Source: Campylobacter majalis
Lineage (GTDB): Bacteria; Campylobacterota; Campylobacteria; Campylobacterales; Campylobacteraceae
Direction of reading: 5' to 3'
Assembly (NCBI RefSeq): GCF_905120465.1
Contig: NZ_CAJHOF010000001.1
Location: 62,001-126,000 of the forward strand
Length of the DNA stretch: 64,000 nucleotides
Positions within the stretch are counted from its first letter, which is position 1. Every line of letters starts with the position of its first letter. The position numbers were made by a program, and so were the translations under genes. This document shows, piece after piece, positions 41,943 through 50,711 of the stretch. The notes beneath the pieces are model-generated. The model had not been told where the DNA came from and did not search any database. It was given only the letters and a program-made list of their open reading frames with translations.

Positions 41943-42730
41943 TGGATTTAATTAAAAACGAATTTACTAAAAAAACGCTAGTAATAAGTGGCGGAACAAG
42001 GGGCATAGGCAGAGCAATAGTCCTTGAGTTTGCCAAACTTGGTTGCAATGTAGCATTTACCTACAACTCAAACGAAGAGTTAGCAAAACAGCAAGCTGCC
42101 GAGCTTGAAAAAGAGTATGGCATAAAAGCACGAGCATATGCACTAAACATACTTGAGCCAGAAACTTACAAGGGCGTATTTGAAGCAATTGACGCTGATT
42201 TTGATAGGGTTGATTTTTTCATCTCAAATGCCATCATCTCAGGTCGTGCGGTCGCTGGCGGATACACTAAGTTTATGAAGCTAAAACCACGTGGCATAAA
42301 CAACATATTCACGGCTACAGTAAATGCATTTGTAGTAGGCTCTCAAGAAGCTGCTAAACGAATGGAAAAAGTGGGTGGCGGTGCGATAATATCGCTTAGT
42401 TCAACAGGCAATCTAGTCTATATCGAAAACTACTCAGGTCACGGCACAGCAAAAGCAGCAGTTGAAGCAATGGCAAGATACGCAGCCACCGAGCTTGGTG
42501 AGAAAAACATCCGCGTAAATGTCGTAAGTGGCGGACCGATCGAAACGGACGCTTTAAGAGCATTTACAAACTACGAAGAGGTGCGTGATTACACGGCCAA
42601 ATTAAGCCCATTAAACCGCATGGGACAGCCTGAGGATTTAAGTGGTGCTTGTGTATTTTTATGCTCATCAAAGGCGTCGTGGATAACAGGACATAGTTTT
42701 ATTATCGATGGTGGAACAACATTTAAGTGA
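41942..42730 (+). CDS. FabL-type enoyl-ACP reductase (short-chain dehydrogenase)
   Basis: A 262-residue SDR. The cofactor motif is GGTRGIGR (17-24). The active site reads Y164-SGHGTA-K171, a Tyr-x6-Lys spacing found in enoyl-ACP reductases such as FabL and FabI, not the Tyr-x3-Lys of ordinary SDRs. SGGPIETDALRAF and the C-terminal IIDGGTTF also match FabL. It would perform the last step of fatty-acid elongation with NADPH. It is last in the murJ-to-dapA run and coupled to dapA. Confidence 0.85.
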   Translation: MDLIKNEFTKKTLVISGGTRGIGRAIVLEFAKLGCNVAFTYNSNEELAKQQAAELEKEYGIKARAYALNILEPETYKGVFEAIDADFDRVDFFISNAIISGRAVAGGYTKFMKLKPRGINNIFTATVNAFVVGSQEAAKRMEKVGGGAIISLSSTGNLVYIENYSGHGTAKAAVEAMARYAATELGEKNIRVNVVSGGPIETDALRAFTNYEEVRDYTAKLSPLNRMGQPEDLSGACVFLCSSKASWITGHSFIIDGGTTFK

Positions 42731-42744
42731 TTTACTCACTTAAA
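42722..42744 (+). terminator. Hairpin at the end of the murJ-fabL gene run
   Basis: TTTAAGTGA / TCACTTAAA, a 9-bp perfect stem with a 5-base loop, overlaps the stop codon. No T tract follows, so termination strength is uncertain. Confidence 0.45.
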
Positions 42745-42948
42745 ACTACTCTCCCCTACTGACTTATGCTTTGTTGAAGTTTAACATTAGCACTTATTTT
42801 AACACCTTGCTTAGTTGTTTAAATTTCGCTTAGTCTAAGTCTGGCACTTTAAGATTATAATTTTATAAATTCTTTAAATTTAGCCTAAATTTCACCGATT
42901 TTTTATGAATTTTTAATTGCTTTTATATTTTTGATTACAAAGCTTTAA

Positions 42949-43065
42949 AAATATCACTTAATCAAACAAAACGTCCAGATAGCCATGACAACAAATGCTG
43001 TAACATCTGAAGTAGATAGCATGGCCAAAGAGATAGTTGCAAAAGTTAGAACTAAACGATTTTGA
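42949..43065 (+). pseudogene. Remnant of a methyl-accepting chemotaxis protein C-terminus
   Basis: The frame reads KYHLIKQNVQIAMTTNAV, then TSEVDSMAKEIVAKVRTKRF and TGA. This matches the last ~35 residues of Campylobacter Tlp receptors (QN-x-xIA-xxTN-x-VTS-xVDSMA-xxIV, then a Lys/Arg-Phe end). A stop lies just upstream in frame and nothing recognisable precedes it, so the gene has lost all but its tail. A terminator-like hairpin 10 bases downstream still follows it. Confidence 0.75.
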
Positions 43066-43075
43066 TTGATGTTAC

Positions 43076-43105
43076 ATGTCTAAGCATTAAAATGGGCTTA
43101 GACAT
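43076..43105 (+). terminator. Terminator hairpin behind the chemoreceptor remnant
   Basis: ATGTCTAAGC / GCTTAGACAT, a 10-bp perfect stem with a 10-base loop, followed by TTACTTTTAT. It is presumably the original terminator of the lost receptor gene. Confidence 0.65.
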
Positions 43106-43920
43106 TTACTTTTATATAATTCATCATACTACAATATAGACTTTCTTATAAATTTAAGTGTTTTTTGTAAGCCTTAATATTATACTTAATTTACACTACA
43201 GTAACACAAGAAAATAAAAACATCGCATTTAGCTTACTTGTATTTTCTGTTGCTACCATTTTAACTTAAAAAGATTTAATAAACATTGCTTTGTATGTAA
43301 AAGATACTTTATTGTTAATATTATCGTTGTAGCTTAAAATACCCTATTGATTTGTGAAAGTTTTGCTTGGCTTATTGCTTTATCTTGCAACTATACTTGT
43401 TTTACAAAGAATATAAAATCTAAAATTTTAGTAAATTTATAAATAAAATTATTTATATAAACAATGTTAAGCAATCATCTCACAACAAACGAAGAGAGGT
43501 TCTTCATGATGATAATCTTATAAAGGAAGAAGCGAAGTTAAAAACAAACATCAAATAAAAGTAAAATTTATAGTTTGCTTACATAAAGATAAAAAATTTA
43601 ATACCAATTAAAGATATTTTAAACTATATTGAAAGATGTCATTTGCACTAGTTATTTTGTTTTATTCATAACTATAAAAATATGATGCAAAGGTTTATTA
43701 TAACAAGATAAATTTCTAGACTTATAGACAAAAGAGTGCATATTAAATTTTAAATATTTAATATTGAATTTTTGATGCATTTTACACTCTTGTGATAGTT
43801 TTGTTTAAGCACCTAAAATAAATTACACTCCAACTATTTGTAAATTTCATTGCTTAAAGCAAATAAATTTTATCACACTTTTGGCAAACTAAAATTTTTA
43901 CATATTGGTTTTAATTATAC

Positions 43921-43943
43921 ATAAGGGCAGTCTTTGCCCTTAT
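43921..43943 (-). terminator. Hairpin after the sigma-28-driven gene
   Basis: ATAAGGGCA / TGCCCTTAT, a 9-bp perfect stem with a 5-base loop, starts 6 bases beyond the stop codon of the minus-strand gene. The downstream minus-strand sequence is mixed T/A rather than a pure T run. Confidence 0.6.
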
Positions 43944-43949
43944 AAGTCG

Positions 43950-44540
43950 TTAAGCTTCTATATTGACGACACTAGCACCAAGACTGGCTAGTTTTTCATC
44001 TATCGCTTTTAATGATTTTTCTATGGTTTCGTGTGCAATATCAGGTAGTTTGCCGCCCCACATTTTTTCAGCTTCATTAAAACCACGAAGTATGCCCTCT
44101 CTACCAGCTTTTAATTTCTCGACATCATCACCAGCACCAGCTAGAACAAATCCAGCTATTCTTTCGCTAGTTTTTGCTACACCAAAAAATCCATCTTCGC
44201 CAACCAATGCACTAGCTTCATCTTGGCTTAAGCTTGATATTGGTTTGCCAGTATATCCAATAGCATCATAATCTATTGAGTTTAAAATATCTGCTAAATT
44301 TTCTGGCACAAAACCGCTCGCCATGCCAAAAAAACCACTTTGAGCGTTTATGCTAGAACTAGACTGCGATATTATTTGTTGTGAATACTGCATAAAATAA
44401 GCATTTGAAACCTGCTTTGCCGTCATGTTTGCATTGATTTCAAGTCCTTTTGCTTCCTTGCTCTCGTTTTGATTTTTCTCGCCAACGTGCTGCTTGACAT
44501 TTGCATACGCACTAGCGACTTGTGATGTTGAGATTTGCAT
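43950..44540 (-). CDS. Unknown protein with a flagellar sigma-28-type promoter
   Basis: A 196-residue protein beginning MQISTSQVASAYANVKQ at ATG 44540, with AAAGGAG 5 bases upstream; the longer open frame to 44585 has no ribosome site. There is no signal peptide or membrane segment. The N-terminal 60 residues are Ser/Gln/Asn/Ala-rich and low in hydrophobicity, like substrates of the flagellar export apparatus; the C-terminal half (AGFVLAGAGDDVEKLKAGREGILRGFNEAEKMW) looks folded and helical. Similar Campylobacter proteins have been labelled hydrogenase-4 component G, for which I see no support. With its sigma-28 promoter it may be a flagellum-co-expressed or exported protein. Its function is unknown. 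Confidence 0.78.
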   Translation of the reverse strand: MQISTSQVASAYANVKQHVGEKNQNESKEAKGLEINANMTAKQVSNAYFMQYSQQIISQSSSSINAQSGFFGMASGFVPENLADILNSIDYDAIGYTGKPISSLSQDEASALVGEDGFFGVAKTSERIAGFVLAGAGDDVEKLKAGREGILRGFNEAEKMWGGKLPDIAHETIEKSLKAIDEKLASLGASVVNIEA

Positions 44541-44575
44541 TTTTACTCCTTTAAAATCTCCAAAAGTATCTTTAT

Positions 44576-44602
44576 ATATCGGCAAAATTTCAAATAACTT
44601 TA
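44576..44602 (-). promoter_or_regulatory. Sigma-28 (FliA) promoter
   Basis: On the minus strand: TAAAGTTA, 11 bases, GCCGATAT. This fits the enterobacterial FliA consensus (TAAAGTTT-N11-GCCGATAA) with one change in each element and exact spacing, and the CGATAT core typical of Campylobacter flaA-type promoters. The start site would be about 44569, leaving a short leader with a good ribosome site. The -35 element overlaps the stop codon of the antiporter gene upstream. Confidence 0.78.
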
Positions 44603-46036
44603 GAACTTTTGACTAATCGTTTTTCTATATAACTCATCATCATCGCAAAGCACTATTAGTAGATCTTTTTCTTTAAACTCAAACGCTCCAGTTGGCTTTG
44701 AAATCTCTCCTAGTCGATTTACTAAAACTATTAAAAATTTCTCATCCAGTTCAAGTTCGGCCAAGCTTTTGCCGATAACTTGTGAGCCTTGCGAAATAGT
44801 AAGCTTTTTAAACTGCGATGAAAATATCGGACTTGCGTGCTGTATGTCTGTTTTTGCTTCATCGCTTTGGACGCCTAAAATTTTCGCCACCTTAGCCAGT
44901 GACATACCCTGAACCAAAACTGAAAACAACACCATAAAAAATACTATATTAAACATCATTTGAGAATTTTCTATTCCAGCTACAAATGGATATGTCGCAA
45001 GTATTATTGGCACAACGCCCCTAAGTCCAACCCACGATATAAAAAGCTTTTCTTTAAAGTTATATTTTGATAAAGCAAGACACACAAAAACACTAATTGG
45101 ACGAGCAATAAACATAAGTATAAGTGCTACCACAAAGCCCTGAAATGCGACATTTGGAAGCTCTGATGGATTTACAAGCAAACCAAGCGTGACAAATATC
45201 ACAACCTGCATCATCCATGCTATTCCGTCATGAAATCCGATCAAATTTTTCTTATGCACAAAATCCTTTGTGTTTGCAAATATACCAGCCACATAAACGG
45301 ATATGAAGCCATTACCACCGCATTTGACAGTGATAGCATAAAGCATAAGAACAAAACCTATACTAAATACCGGATAAAGCCCCCAGTATCCAAGTCTAAG
45401 CTTGTTTAAAAACACTGGTAGCATCAGTCCAAATGTGATACCAAAAATCGTCCCTATGCCAAATTGAAAAATTAAATCATAAAGCCATGCAGCAAATGAA
45501 AAGCTATTTTTTGTTGATATTAATTCAATTACGCTAATTGTTAAAAATATCGCCATTGGATCGTTTGAGCCAGACTCAAGCTCTAAAAGAGAATTTATAC
45601 GCTCTTTTAGCTTTATACCGCTTGAGCGAAGTATCGCAAAAACCGCTGCGGCATCAGTCGAAGCAATAACCGCTCCAACTAAAAGTGTGCCTATAAGCGG
45701 ATAGCCATATATAAAATTTAATGCTGCAGCAACCACAAAAGCAGTGATAAAAACACCAAGTGTAGCTAAGATAAATCCATCAATTAATACTGGTTTTATG
45801 GATTTTAAAACCGTATCAAGACCGCCACTAAATAGTATAAATATCAGTGCAACAGTGCCGATATTTTGCGTGATTTGTTTGTTATCAAATGCTATGCCAA
45901 GCACTCCATCGCTACCAGCCAACATCCCAACTGACAAAAATATCAAAAGTGCTGGAATGCCGTATTTGTCGGAAATTTTACCAAACAAAACGCTTAGTAA
46001 AAGCAATCCGCCAAATAATATTAAAAAATTTTCCAT
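44600..46036 (-). CDS. Potassium/proton antiporter, CPA1/NhaP2 (CvrA) type
   Basis: A 478-residue membrane antiporter. About 12 hydrophobic helices are followed by a cytoplasmic RCK/TrkA-C domain (about 400-478: KLTISQGSQVIGKSLAELEL). SGGLDTVLKSIKP, GAVIASTDAAAVFAIL and LELESGSNDPMAIFLT match the cation:proton antiporter core with the conserved Asp pair. It extrudes K+ (or Na+) in exchange for protons for volume and pH control. It is coupled to the ABC-F gene by a one-base overlap. Confidence 0.88.
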   Translation of the reverse strand: MENFLILFGGLLLLSVLFGKISDKYGIPALLIFLSVGMLAGSDGVLGIAFDNKQITQNIGTVALIFILFSGGLDTVLKSIKPVLIDGFILATLGVFITAFVVAAALNFIYGYPLIGTLLVGAVIASTDAAAVFAILRSSGIKLKERINSLLELESGSNDPMAIFLTISVIELISTKNSFSFAAWLYDLIFQFGIGTIFGITFGLMLPVFLNKLRLGYWGLYPVFSIGFVLMLYAITVKCGGNGFISVYVAGIFANTKDFVHKKNLIGFHDGIAWMMQVVIFVTLGLLVNPSELPNVAFQGFVVALILMFIARPISVFVCLALSKYNFKEKLFISWVGLRGVVPIILATYPFVAGIENSQMMFNIVFFMVLFSVLVQGMSLAKVAKILGVQSDEAKTDIQHASPIFSSQFKKLTISQGSQVIGKSLAELELDEKFLIVLVNRLGEISKPTGAFEFKEKDLLIVLCDDDELYRKTISQKF

Positions 46037-47625
46037 TAGTTTTCTAGACCCAAACTAGCACGATACTCTTCATAGCTACCACGATAATCAACAATCTCAC
46101 CATTGCCTTTTAGGTGTAAAATTCTATTTGCAAACGCATCTATTAGCTCTCTGTCGTGGCTAACACAAATAACTGAGCCAGCAAAGTTATAAAACGCTTC
46201 GCCAAGTGCAATGATAGCCTCTAAATCCAAGTGGTTGTTTGGCTCGTCCATTACCATTAAATTTGGCTTGTGAAGCATGAGTTGCGATAGCCTAACACGG
46301 TGCTTCTCTCCACCGCTTAACGCTCCAACTGACTTTTCTTGATCTGCACCGCTAAAAAGCATCCTGCCAAGGCACTTTCGTATCTCGTCAATATCCTTAT
46401 TTTTCGCATCTTGCAGATACTCATACAGCTTTAAATCGCCCTCTATTTTATTTACCGTATCTTGCGCAAAATAACCTAGCTCAATGGTCGCTCCGACATG
46501 CACGTTGCCGTTATCTGGGGCTAATTCACCTGTAATTATTTTACAAAGTGTTGTCTTGCCAACGCCGTTGTGTCCGATGATGGCTACCTTATCGCCTTTT
46601 TCTAGCTTGAAGTTAAAATTTTCAAATATCAGCTTATCGTCAAATTTTTTACTGATATTTTTTAGCTCGATTAGCTCATTGCCTATCTCGCGGTTTGTGC
46701 GAAATAAAATGCTAGGATCACGTCTTGATGATACAGCGATCTCTGCGATGTCTAGCTTTTCAAGCTGTTTTGCACGGCTTGTAGCTTGACGTGCCTTACT
46801 TGCATTTGCACTAAAACGAGCTATAAATTTCTCAAGCTCCTCTTTTTCTTTTAGCTTTTTATCACGCTCCATTTCGTTTTGTTTTGCGATCAAATTTGCC
46901 GCCATGTACCAATCATCATAATTGCCTGAAAACTCACGAATTTTCTTAAAATCAACATCTAAAATGTGTGTGCAAACGCGGTTTAGAAAGTGGCGGTCGT
47001 GGCTTATGACTACTAGCGTGCCTTCGTGGCGATTTAGCTCGTTTTCTAACCACGCGATGGCGTCGATGTCTAGGTTGTTTGTTGGCTCATCAAGAAACAG
47101 CACATCTGGCTTTGGAAACAAAACTTGTGCCAAAAGCACCTTTACCTTGTCCGAGTTTTCAACCTCGCTCATTAATGCGTCAAAGTTATTTAGTCCAAGT
47201 GAGCTTAAAATTTTCTCAATTCGTGTCTCATACTCATAAGTCGGATCTTCTTCAGCACTTATTATTTCAAGCTCACTTAGCCTGTCGTTTATCTCATCTG
47301 TAAATTCTTCGCTCATATATAGCCTTTCTTTCTCTTTGACAGCATCATATAAGCGTTTATTTCCATACAAAACAGCATCTTTTAGCGTGAAATTTTCAAA
47401 TGCAAACTGATCTTGCCCCAAAACTCCTACTTTTAGTCCATTTTCAATTACGATCTCGCCACTACTGCTTTCTATCTCGCCGCTTAAAATTTTTAAAAAC
47501 GTTGATTTACCAGCACCATTTGCACCTATTAGTCCGTAGCGATTGTTTCTTTTTAGCACTAAATTTACATCTTCAAAAAGCAAACTACTAGCAAATCTTT
47601 GCGTTAAATTTTTAACCTCAACCAT
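46036..47625 (-). CDS. ABC-F ribosome-associated ATPase
   Basis: A 529-residue protein with two ABC ATPase domains and no membrane segments. Walker A motifs GANGAGKSTFL and GHNGVGKTTLC; signature LSGGEKHRVRL in the second and a degenerate one in the first (EVENSDKVKVLLAQ); Walker B VLFLDEPTNNLD and LMVMDEPNNHLD. A charged interdomain linker lies near 240-300. ABC-F proteins rescue or regulate translating ribosomes; the order of motifs is closest to the YbiT group. Confidence 0.9.
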   Translation of the reverse strand: MVEVKNLTQRFASSLLFEDVNLVLKRNNRYGLIGANGAGKSTFLKILSGEIESSSGEIVIENGLKVGVLGQDQFAFENFTLKDAVLYGNKRLYDAVKEKERLYMSEEFTDEINDRLSELEIISAEEDPTYEYETRIEKILSSLGLNNFDALMSEVENSDKVKVLLAQVLFPKPDVLFLDEPTNNLDIDAIAWLENELNRHEGTLVVISHDRHFLNRVCTHILDVDFKKIREFSGNYDDWYMAANLIAKQNEMERDKKLKEKEELEKFIARFSANASKARQATSRAKQLEKLDIAEIAVSSRRDPSILFRTNREIGNELIELKNISKKFDDKLIFENFNFKLEKGDKVAIIGHNGVGKTTLCKIITGELAPDNGNVHVGATIELGYFAQDTVNKIEGDLKLYEYLQDAKNKDIDEIRKCLGRMLFSGADQEKSVGALSGGEKHRVRLSQLMLHKPNLMVMDEPNNHLDLEAIIALGEAFYNFAGSVICVSHDRELIDAFANRILHLKGNGEIVDYRGSYEEYRASLGLEN

Positions 47626-47696
47626 CTTTGTCCTTATTTTATTTTAGATAATCCTTTATTTTGCCAAAAATTTGTTTAATTTTTAATTTTTTTGTG

Positions 47697-47702
47697 TATA
47701 AT
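47697..47702 (+). promoter_or_regulatory. -10 box of the racR-racS-recR operon
   Basis: GTGTATAATT lies 31 bases before the racR ATG, behind T-rich upstream sequence typical of Campylobacter sigma-70 promoters. Confidence 0.55.
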
Positions 47703-47733
47703 TAGTTAAAACACAAAAAACAAGGAGAGTATT

Positions 47734-48405
47734 ATGATTAATGTTTTAATGATAGAAGACGATACTGAGTTTGCTCAGATTTTATCTGAGTATTTGGAGA
47801 GTTTTAACATAAAAGTCACTAGCTTTGACGATCCTTATCTTGGGCTAAGTGCTGGCGTTAAAAATTTTGATTTAGTTATATTAGATCTCACATTACCAGG
47901 CATTGATGGACTTGAAGTATGTAAAGAAATTCGTCAAAAATATGATGTTCCTATCATAATAAGTTCGGCTCGTTCAGACATAAGTGACAAGGTTGTTGGT
48001 TTAAGCCTTGGAGCTGATGACTACCTGCCAAAACCCTATGATCCAAAAGAGATGTATGCACGCATAATGAGCCTTATTCGCAGATACAAAAAGAGTCATG
48101 AAGTCGTAGAAGAAGTATCTGATAGCTTGTTTAAAATAGACGAAAAACGCCATGAAGTTTATTTTAATAATGAAACTTTAACTTTAACTCCAGCTGAGTA
48201 TGAAATTTTAACTTATCTTATAAAGCAGCATAGTTTTTCAGTTTCTCGTGAGCAGCTTGTTTATAACTGCAAAAGCTTAAAAGATAAAGATTCAAAAAGT
48301 CTAGATGTAATAATTGGTCGCTTAAGAACCAAGATAGGCGATAGCTCAAAATCACCTAGACATATCTTTTCGGTGCGCGGCATAGGATATAAACTTCTAG
48401 GATGA
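47734..48405 (+). CDS. racR: OmpR-type response regulator RacR
   Basis: A 223-residue regulator. Receiver domain with the acidic pocket EDD (8-10), phospho-acceptor Asp51 in LVILDLTLPG, and Lys100 in LPKPYDP; C-terminal winged helix (SLDVIIGRLRTKIGD, FSVRGIGYKLLG). The name is based on order: in C. jejuni, as I recall, racR-racS is followed directly by recR, exactly as here. RacRS there controls temperature-dependent growth and fumarate/nitrate-related metabolism. Its start follows AAGGAGAG. Confidence 0.85.
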   Translation: MINVLMIEDDTEFAQILSEYLESFNIKVTSFDDPYLGLSAGVKNFDLVILDLTLPGIDGLEVCKEIRQKYDVPIIISSARSDISDKVVGLSLGADDYLPKPYDPKEMYARIMSLIRRYKKSHEVVEEVSDSLFKIDEKRHEVYFNNETLTLTPAEYEILTYLIKQHSFSVSREQLVYNCKSLKDKDSKSLDVIIGRLRTKIGDSSKSPRHIFSVRGIGYKLLG

Positions 48406-49643
48406 GAAGATACTCTATCACTACAAAGATAACCATTATATTTGCTATTGCATTTTCGCTAGTTCTTGCCCTGATTATAACTTTTTACAAAATAGAGCAA
48501 GAACGAGCATTAGATAAAGTGCGAGATAGACAAATAAACGCGATAAATTATCTGCTTGCACTCTATGAAAGAGCAAACCCACCACAAGATCTAAGTCATT
48601 ATTTTAGAAATTTTGGACTAGAATATGTCTCAAATAATAATTTAATATCAAGTATAGTAAGTGATGGAGAGATATTGTTTGCTAGACAAACTCCGCTTGG
48701 CGTAGTGCAGTCAATTGTATATAAAAATGAACTTTATTTGCAGATTAAAAATACTAGTTTTCAAATAATGCTTCAAAGCAATGAGAGTAAAAATGTAAAT
48801 GACCCGTTTTTTGTTGGGTTTTTTGCCTTTACTGTTCTTTTGATTTGGCTTTATGTTTCTGTTTTGCGTAGTCTAATGCCTCTTAAAAAATTAAGCATGG
48901 GCATACGAAAATTTGCAAGTGGCAACATTGACATACAGTTAGCAAACATTAAACAAAATGATGAAATAGGTGTTGTTGCTGGCGAATTTAATAACGCCGT
49001 TAAAAAAATACGTGAGCTAATACGCTCTCGTCAGTTATTTTTGCGTGCAATAATGCACGAGCTTAAAACCCCAATTGGCAAAGGCCGCATTGTATCTGAA
49101 ATGGTTGCAAATGATACTCAAAAAACAAGACTTATAAGCGTGTTTGAAAGACTTGACTTACTCATAAATGAATTTGGCAAGATAGAACAACTGCTATCAA
49201 AAAGCTATTCATTAGAATATCAAGAGTGCCACTTTTCATTGATATTAGAACAAGTCATAGATATGTTGATGCTTGAAAATTTTAATGATAGAGTTAGATG
49301 TGAGATTATTGATGACAAAATTTTAAGGGTTGATTTTCAACTCTTTAGCTTGGCTATTAAAAATTTAATCGACAATGCTTTAAAATACGCCGATGATAAA
49401 AAGGTTATTTTGGTATGTAAAGATGATAAAATCAGCATAAAAAATAAAGGCGAAGCACTTCAACATGATATATCACACTACAAACAAGCTTTTATACGAG
49501 GCGATGATGGTGTCAAAAAATCCAGTGGAATGGGGCTTGGACTATATATCATAGAGCAAATTTGCGATATGCATAAATTTGGTTTTGCATATGAGTATAT
49601 CGATGGCTATCATTGTTTTGATATTATAACAAACAAAAATTAA
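48402..49643 (+). CDS. racS: Sensor histidine kinase RacS
   Basis: A 413-residue membrane kinase. Transmembrane helix near 10-28, a short periplasmic domain (about 30-130), a second helix (about 135-155), HAMP, and a dimerisation helix with His219 in IMHELKTPIGKGR. The catalytic domain follows, with NLIDNALKYA (N box) and SGMGLGLYI (G2). The ATGA overlap with racR couples the pair. It is a paralogue of the kinase at 62093-63364. Confidence 0.87.
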   Translation: MRRYSITTKITIIFAIAFSLVLALIITFYKIEQERALDKVRDRQINAINYLLALYERANPPQDLSHYFRNFGLEYVSNNNLISSIVSDGEILFARQTPLGVVQSIVYKNELYLQIKNTSFQIMLQSNESKNVNDPFFVGFFAFTVLLIWLYVSVLRSLMPLKKLSMGIRKFASGNIDIQLANIKQNDEIGVVAGEFNNAVKKIRELIRSRQLFLRAIMHELKTPIGKGRIVSEMVANDTQKTRLISVFERLDLLINEFGKIEQLLSKSYSLEYQECHFSLILEQVIDMLMLENFNDRVRCEIIDDKILRVDFQLFSLAIKNLIDNALKYADDKKVILVCKDDKISIKNKGEALQHDISHYKQAFIRGDDGVKKSSGMGLGLYIIEQICDMHKFGFAYEYIDGYHCFDIITNKN

Positions 49644-49651
49644 CAATCTAT

Positions 49652-50224
49652 ATGAAAAAAAGTTTAGAAAAATTTAATGAATTAGTAGAAGCATTTGCGA
49701 GTTTGCCTGGCGTTGGAAAGAAATCTGCCACCAGATATGCATATCACGTAAGTTTAACTGATAGTTTTGGTGGACTTAAACTTGCACAATGCATAGAAGA
49801 TGCAGTAAGGTTTATTAAGCGTTGTGATAAATGCGGCAATATAAGCGAAGATGAAATATGTGATATTTGTGCTGATGATACGCGTGATTGTGATTTGTTA
49901 GCCATTGTGGAAAGCCCAAAAGACATACTTGTGCTTGAAAGCAGTAAAATTTTTAACGGTAGATATTTTGTATTGGATGAACTAAATGACGATTTGCTTG
50001 ATAAATTATCATTGTTTATAGATGAAAACGACGTAAAAGAGGTAATATTTGCCTTTACTCCAGGACTAAACTCTGATGCACTTATGATGTTTGTTGAGGA
50101 TAAATTAAACAAACAAAACATTAGATTTAGCAAGATAGCTCAAGGTGTGCCAACTGGCGTAAGTCTAGAAAATATTGATATGCTCTCACTTTTAAAGGCA
50201 CTTGAAGCACGAACCAAGACCTAA
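49652..50224 (+). CDS. recR: Recombination mediator protein RecR
   Basis: A 190-residue protein: helix-hairpin-helix LPGVGKKSATRYAYH (18-32), zinc finger C58-x2-C61-x8-C70-x2-C73, and a TOPRIM domain (LLAIVESPKDILVLESS). It assists RecA loading at gaps. It follows racS after an 8-base gap. Confidence 0.93.
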   Translation: MKKSLEKFNELVEAFASLPGVGKKSATRYAYHVSLTDSFGGLKLAQCIEDAVRFIKRCDKCGNISEDEICDICADDTRDCDLLAIVESPKDILVLESSKIFNGRYFVLDELNDDLLDKLSLFIDENDVKEVIFAFTPGLNSDALMMFVEDKLNKQNIRFSKIAQGVPTGVSLENIDMLSLLKALEARTKT

Positions 50225-50232
50225 GGAATTTT

Positions 50233-50625
50233 ATGAAATATACACTGATTTTAGTTGCGATTTTATTTAGCGGTTGCTTTTATGAGCCTAAAACACCAAC
50301 AAAGATTAATCAAATCACAAAACCACCGATAAAAACCGCCATTAAAGGCATTATAACAGAGCTTAGCTATAATTTAGATGGTTATTGTTATCATATTGTA
50401 TCAACCGACACATCAAATGCAAAGTTGGAAAATATAAAATTTTGTAGTCCTAAGTTTTATTATCATAAAGGCGATTTAGTGTATGCAACATTTTTAAACA
50501 ACAAGATACAAAGTATGCTTCTTATAAAAGAGGCAAAAAATAGCCAACAAATAGTAAAAAATGGCAAAAAAAATATAAAATCAAACATAATTACACCAAA
50601 AGAAGAAAAAATTAGTTTTGATTAG
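50233..50625 (+). CDS. Small lipoprotein of unknown function
   Basis: A 130-residue protein with a lipoprotein signal: MKYTLILVAILFSGC, lipidation Cys15. The mature part is mostly beta-prone (residues 35-100: AIKGIITELSYNLDGYCYHIVST) and ends in a Lys/Asn-rich tail. No known domain recognised. It follows recR by 8 bases and is probably the last gene of the racRS-recR transcript. Confidence 0.75.
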   Translation: MKYTLILVAILFSGCFYEPKTPTKINQITKPPIKTAIKGIITELSYNLDGYCYHIVSTDTSNAKLENIKFCSPKFYYHKGDLVYATFLNNKIQSMLLIKEAKNSQQIVKNGKKNIKSNIITPKEEKISFD

Positions 50626-50689
50626 CCGTTGATTTACCATTTTGATATATAATTTCAACAAGCAATCAAAACAAGAACTCCTTTTTATT

Positions 50690-50709
50690 TGGCGAGTGTG
50701 TGCTCGCCA
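50690..50709. terminator. GC-rich hairpin between convergent genes
   Basis: TGGCGAG / CTCGCCA with a 6-base loop lies 2 bases beyond the stop codon of the minus-strand PP-loop gene. The stem is strong but there is no T tract on the exit side of either strand. Confidence 0.45.
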
Positions 50710-50711
50710 AC

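Larger units (their letters stand above)
42731..43949. other. 1.2-kb decayed intergenic region
   Basis: No intact gene in any frame. It contains a chemoreceptor C-terminal remnant (42949-43065) and its terminator (43076-43105). Between about 43215 and 43440 there are short hydrophobic stretches broken by stops (IAFSLLVFSVATILT, then a Leu-rich piece) that may be the debris of a membrane-protein gene. The rest is AT-rich with no recognisable content. Confidence 0.6.

Noticed and set aside
43500-43620. Possible IS200/IS605 TnpA remnant (HQIKVKFIVCLHKDKK)
   Set aside because: A faint likeness to the TnpA start, but no HUH motif or catalytic Tyr segment and no transposon ends nearby.
43735-43795. 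Imperfect inverted repeat AAGAGTG...CACTCTT as a terminator or element end
   Set aside because: The arms are short, about 45 bases apart, in very AT-rich DNA, and no gene ends there.
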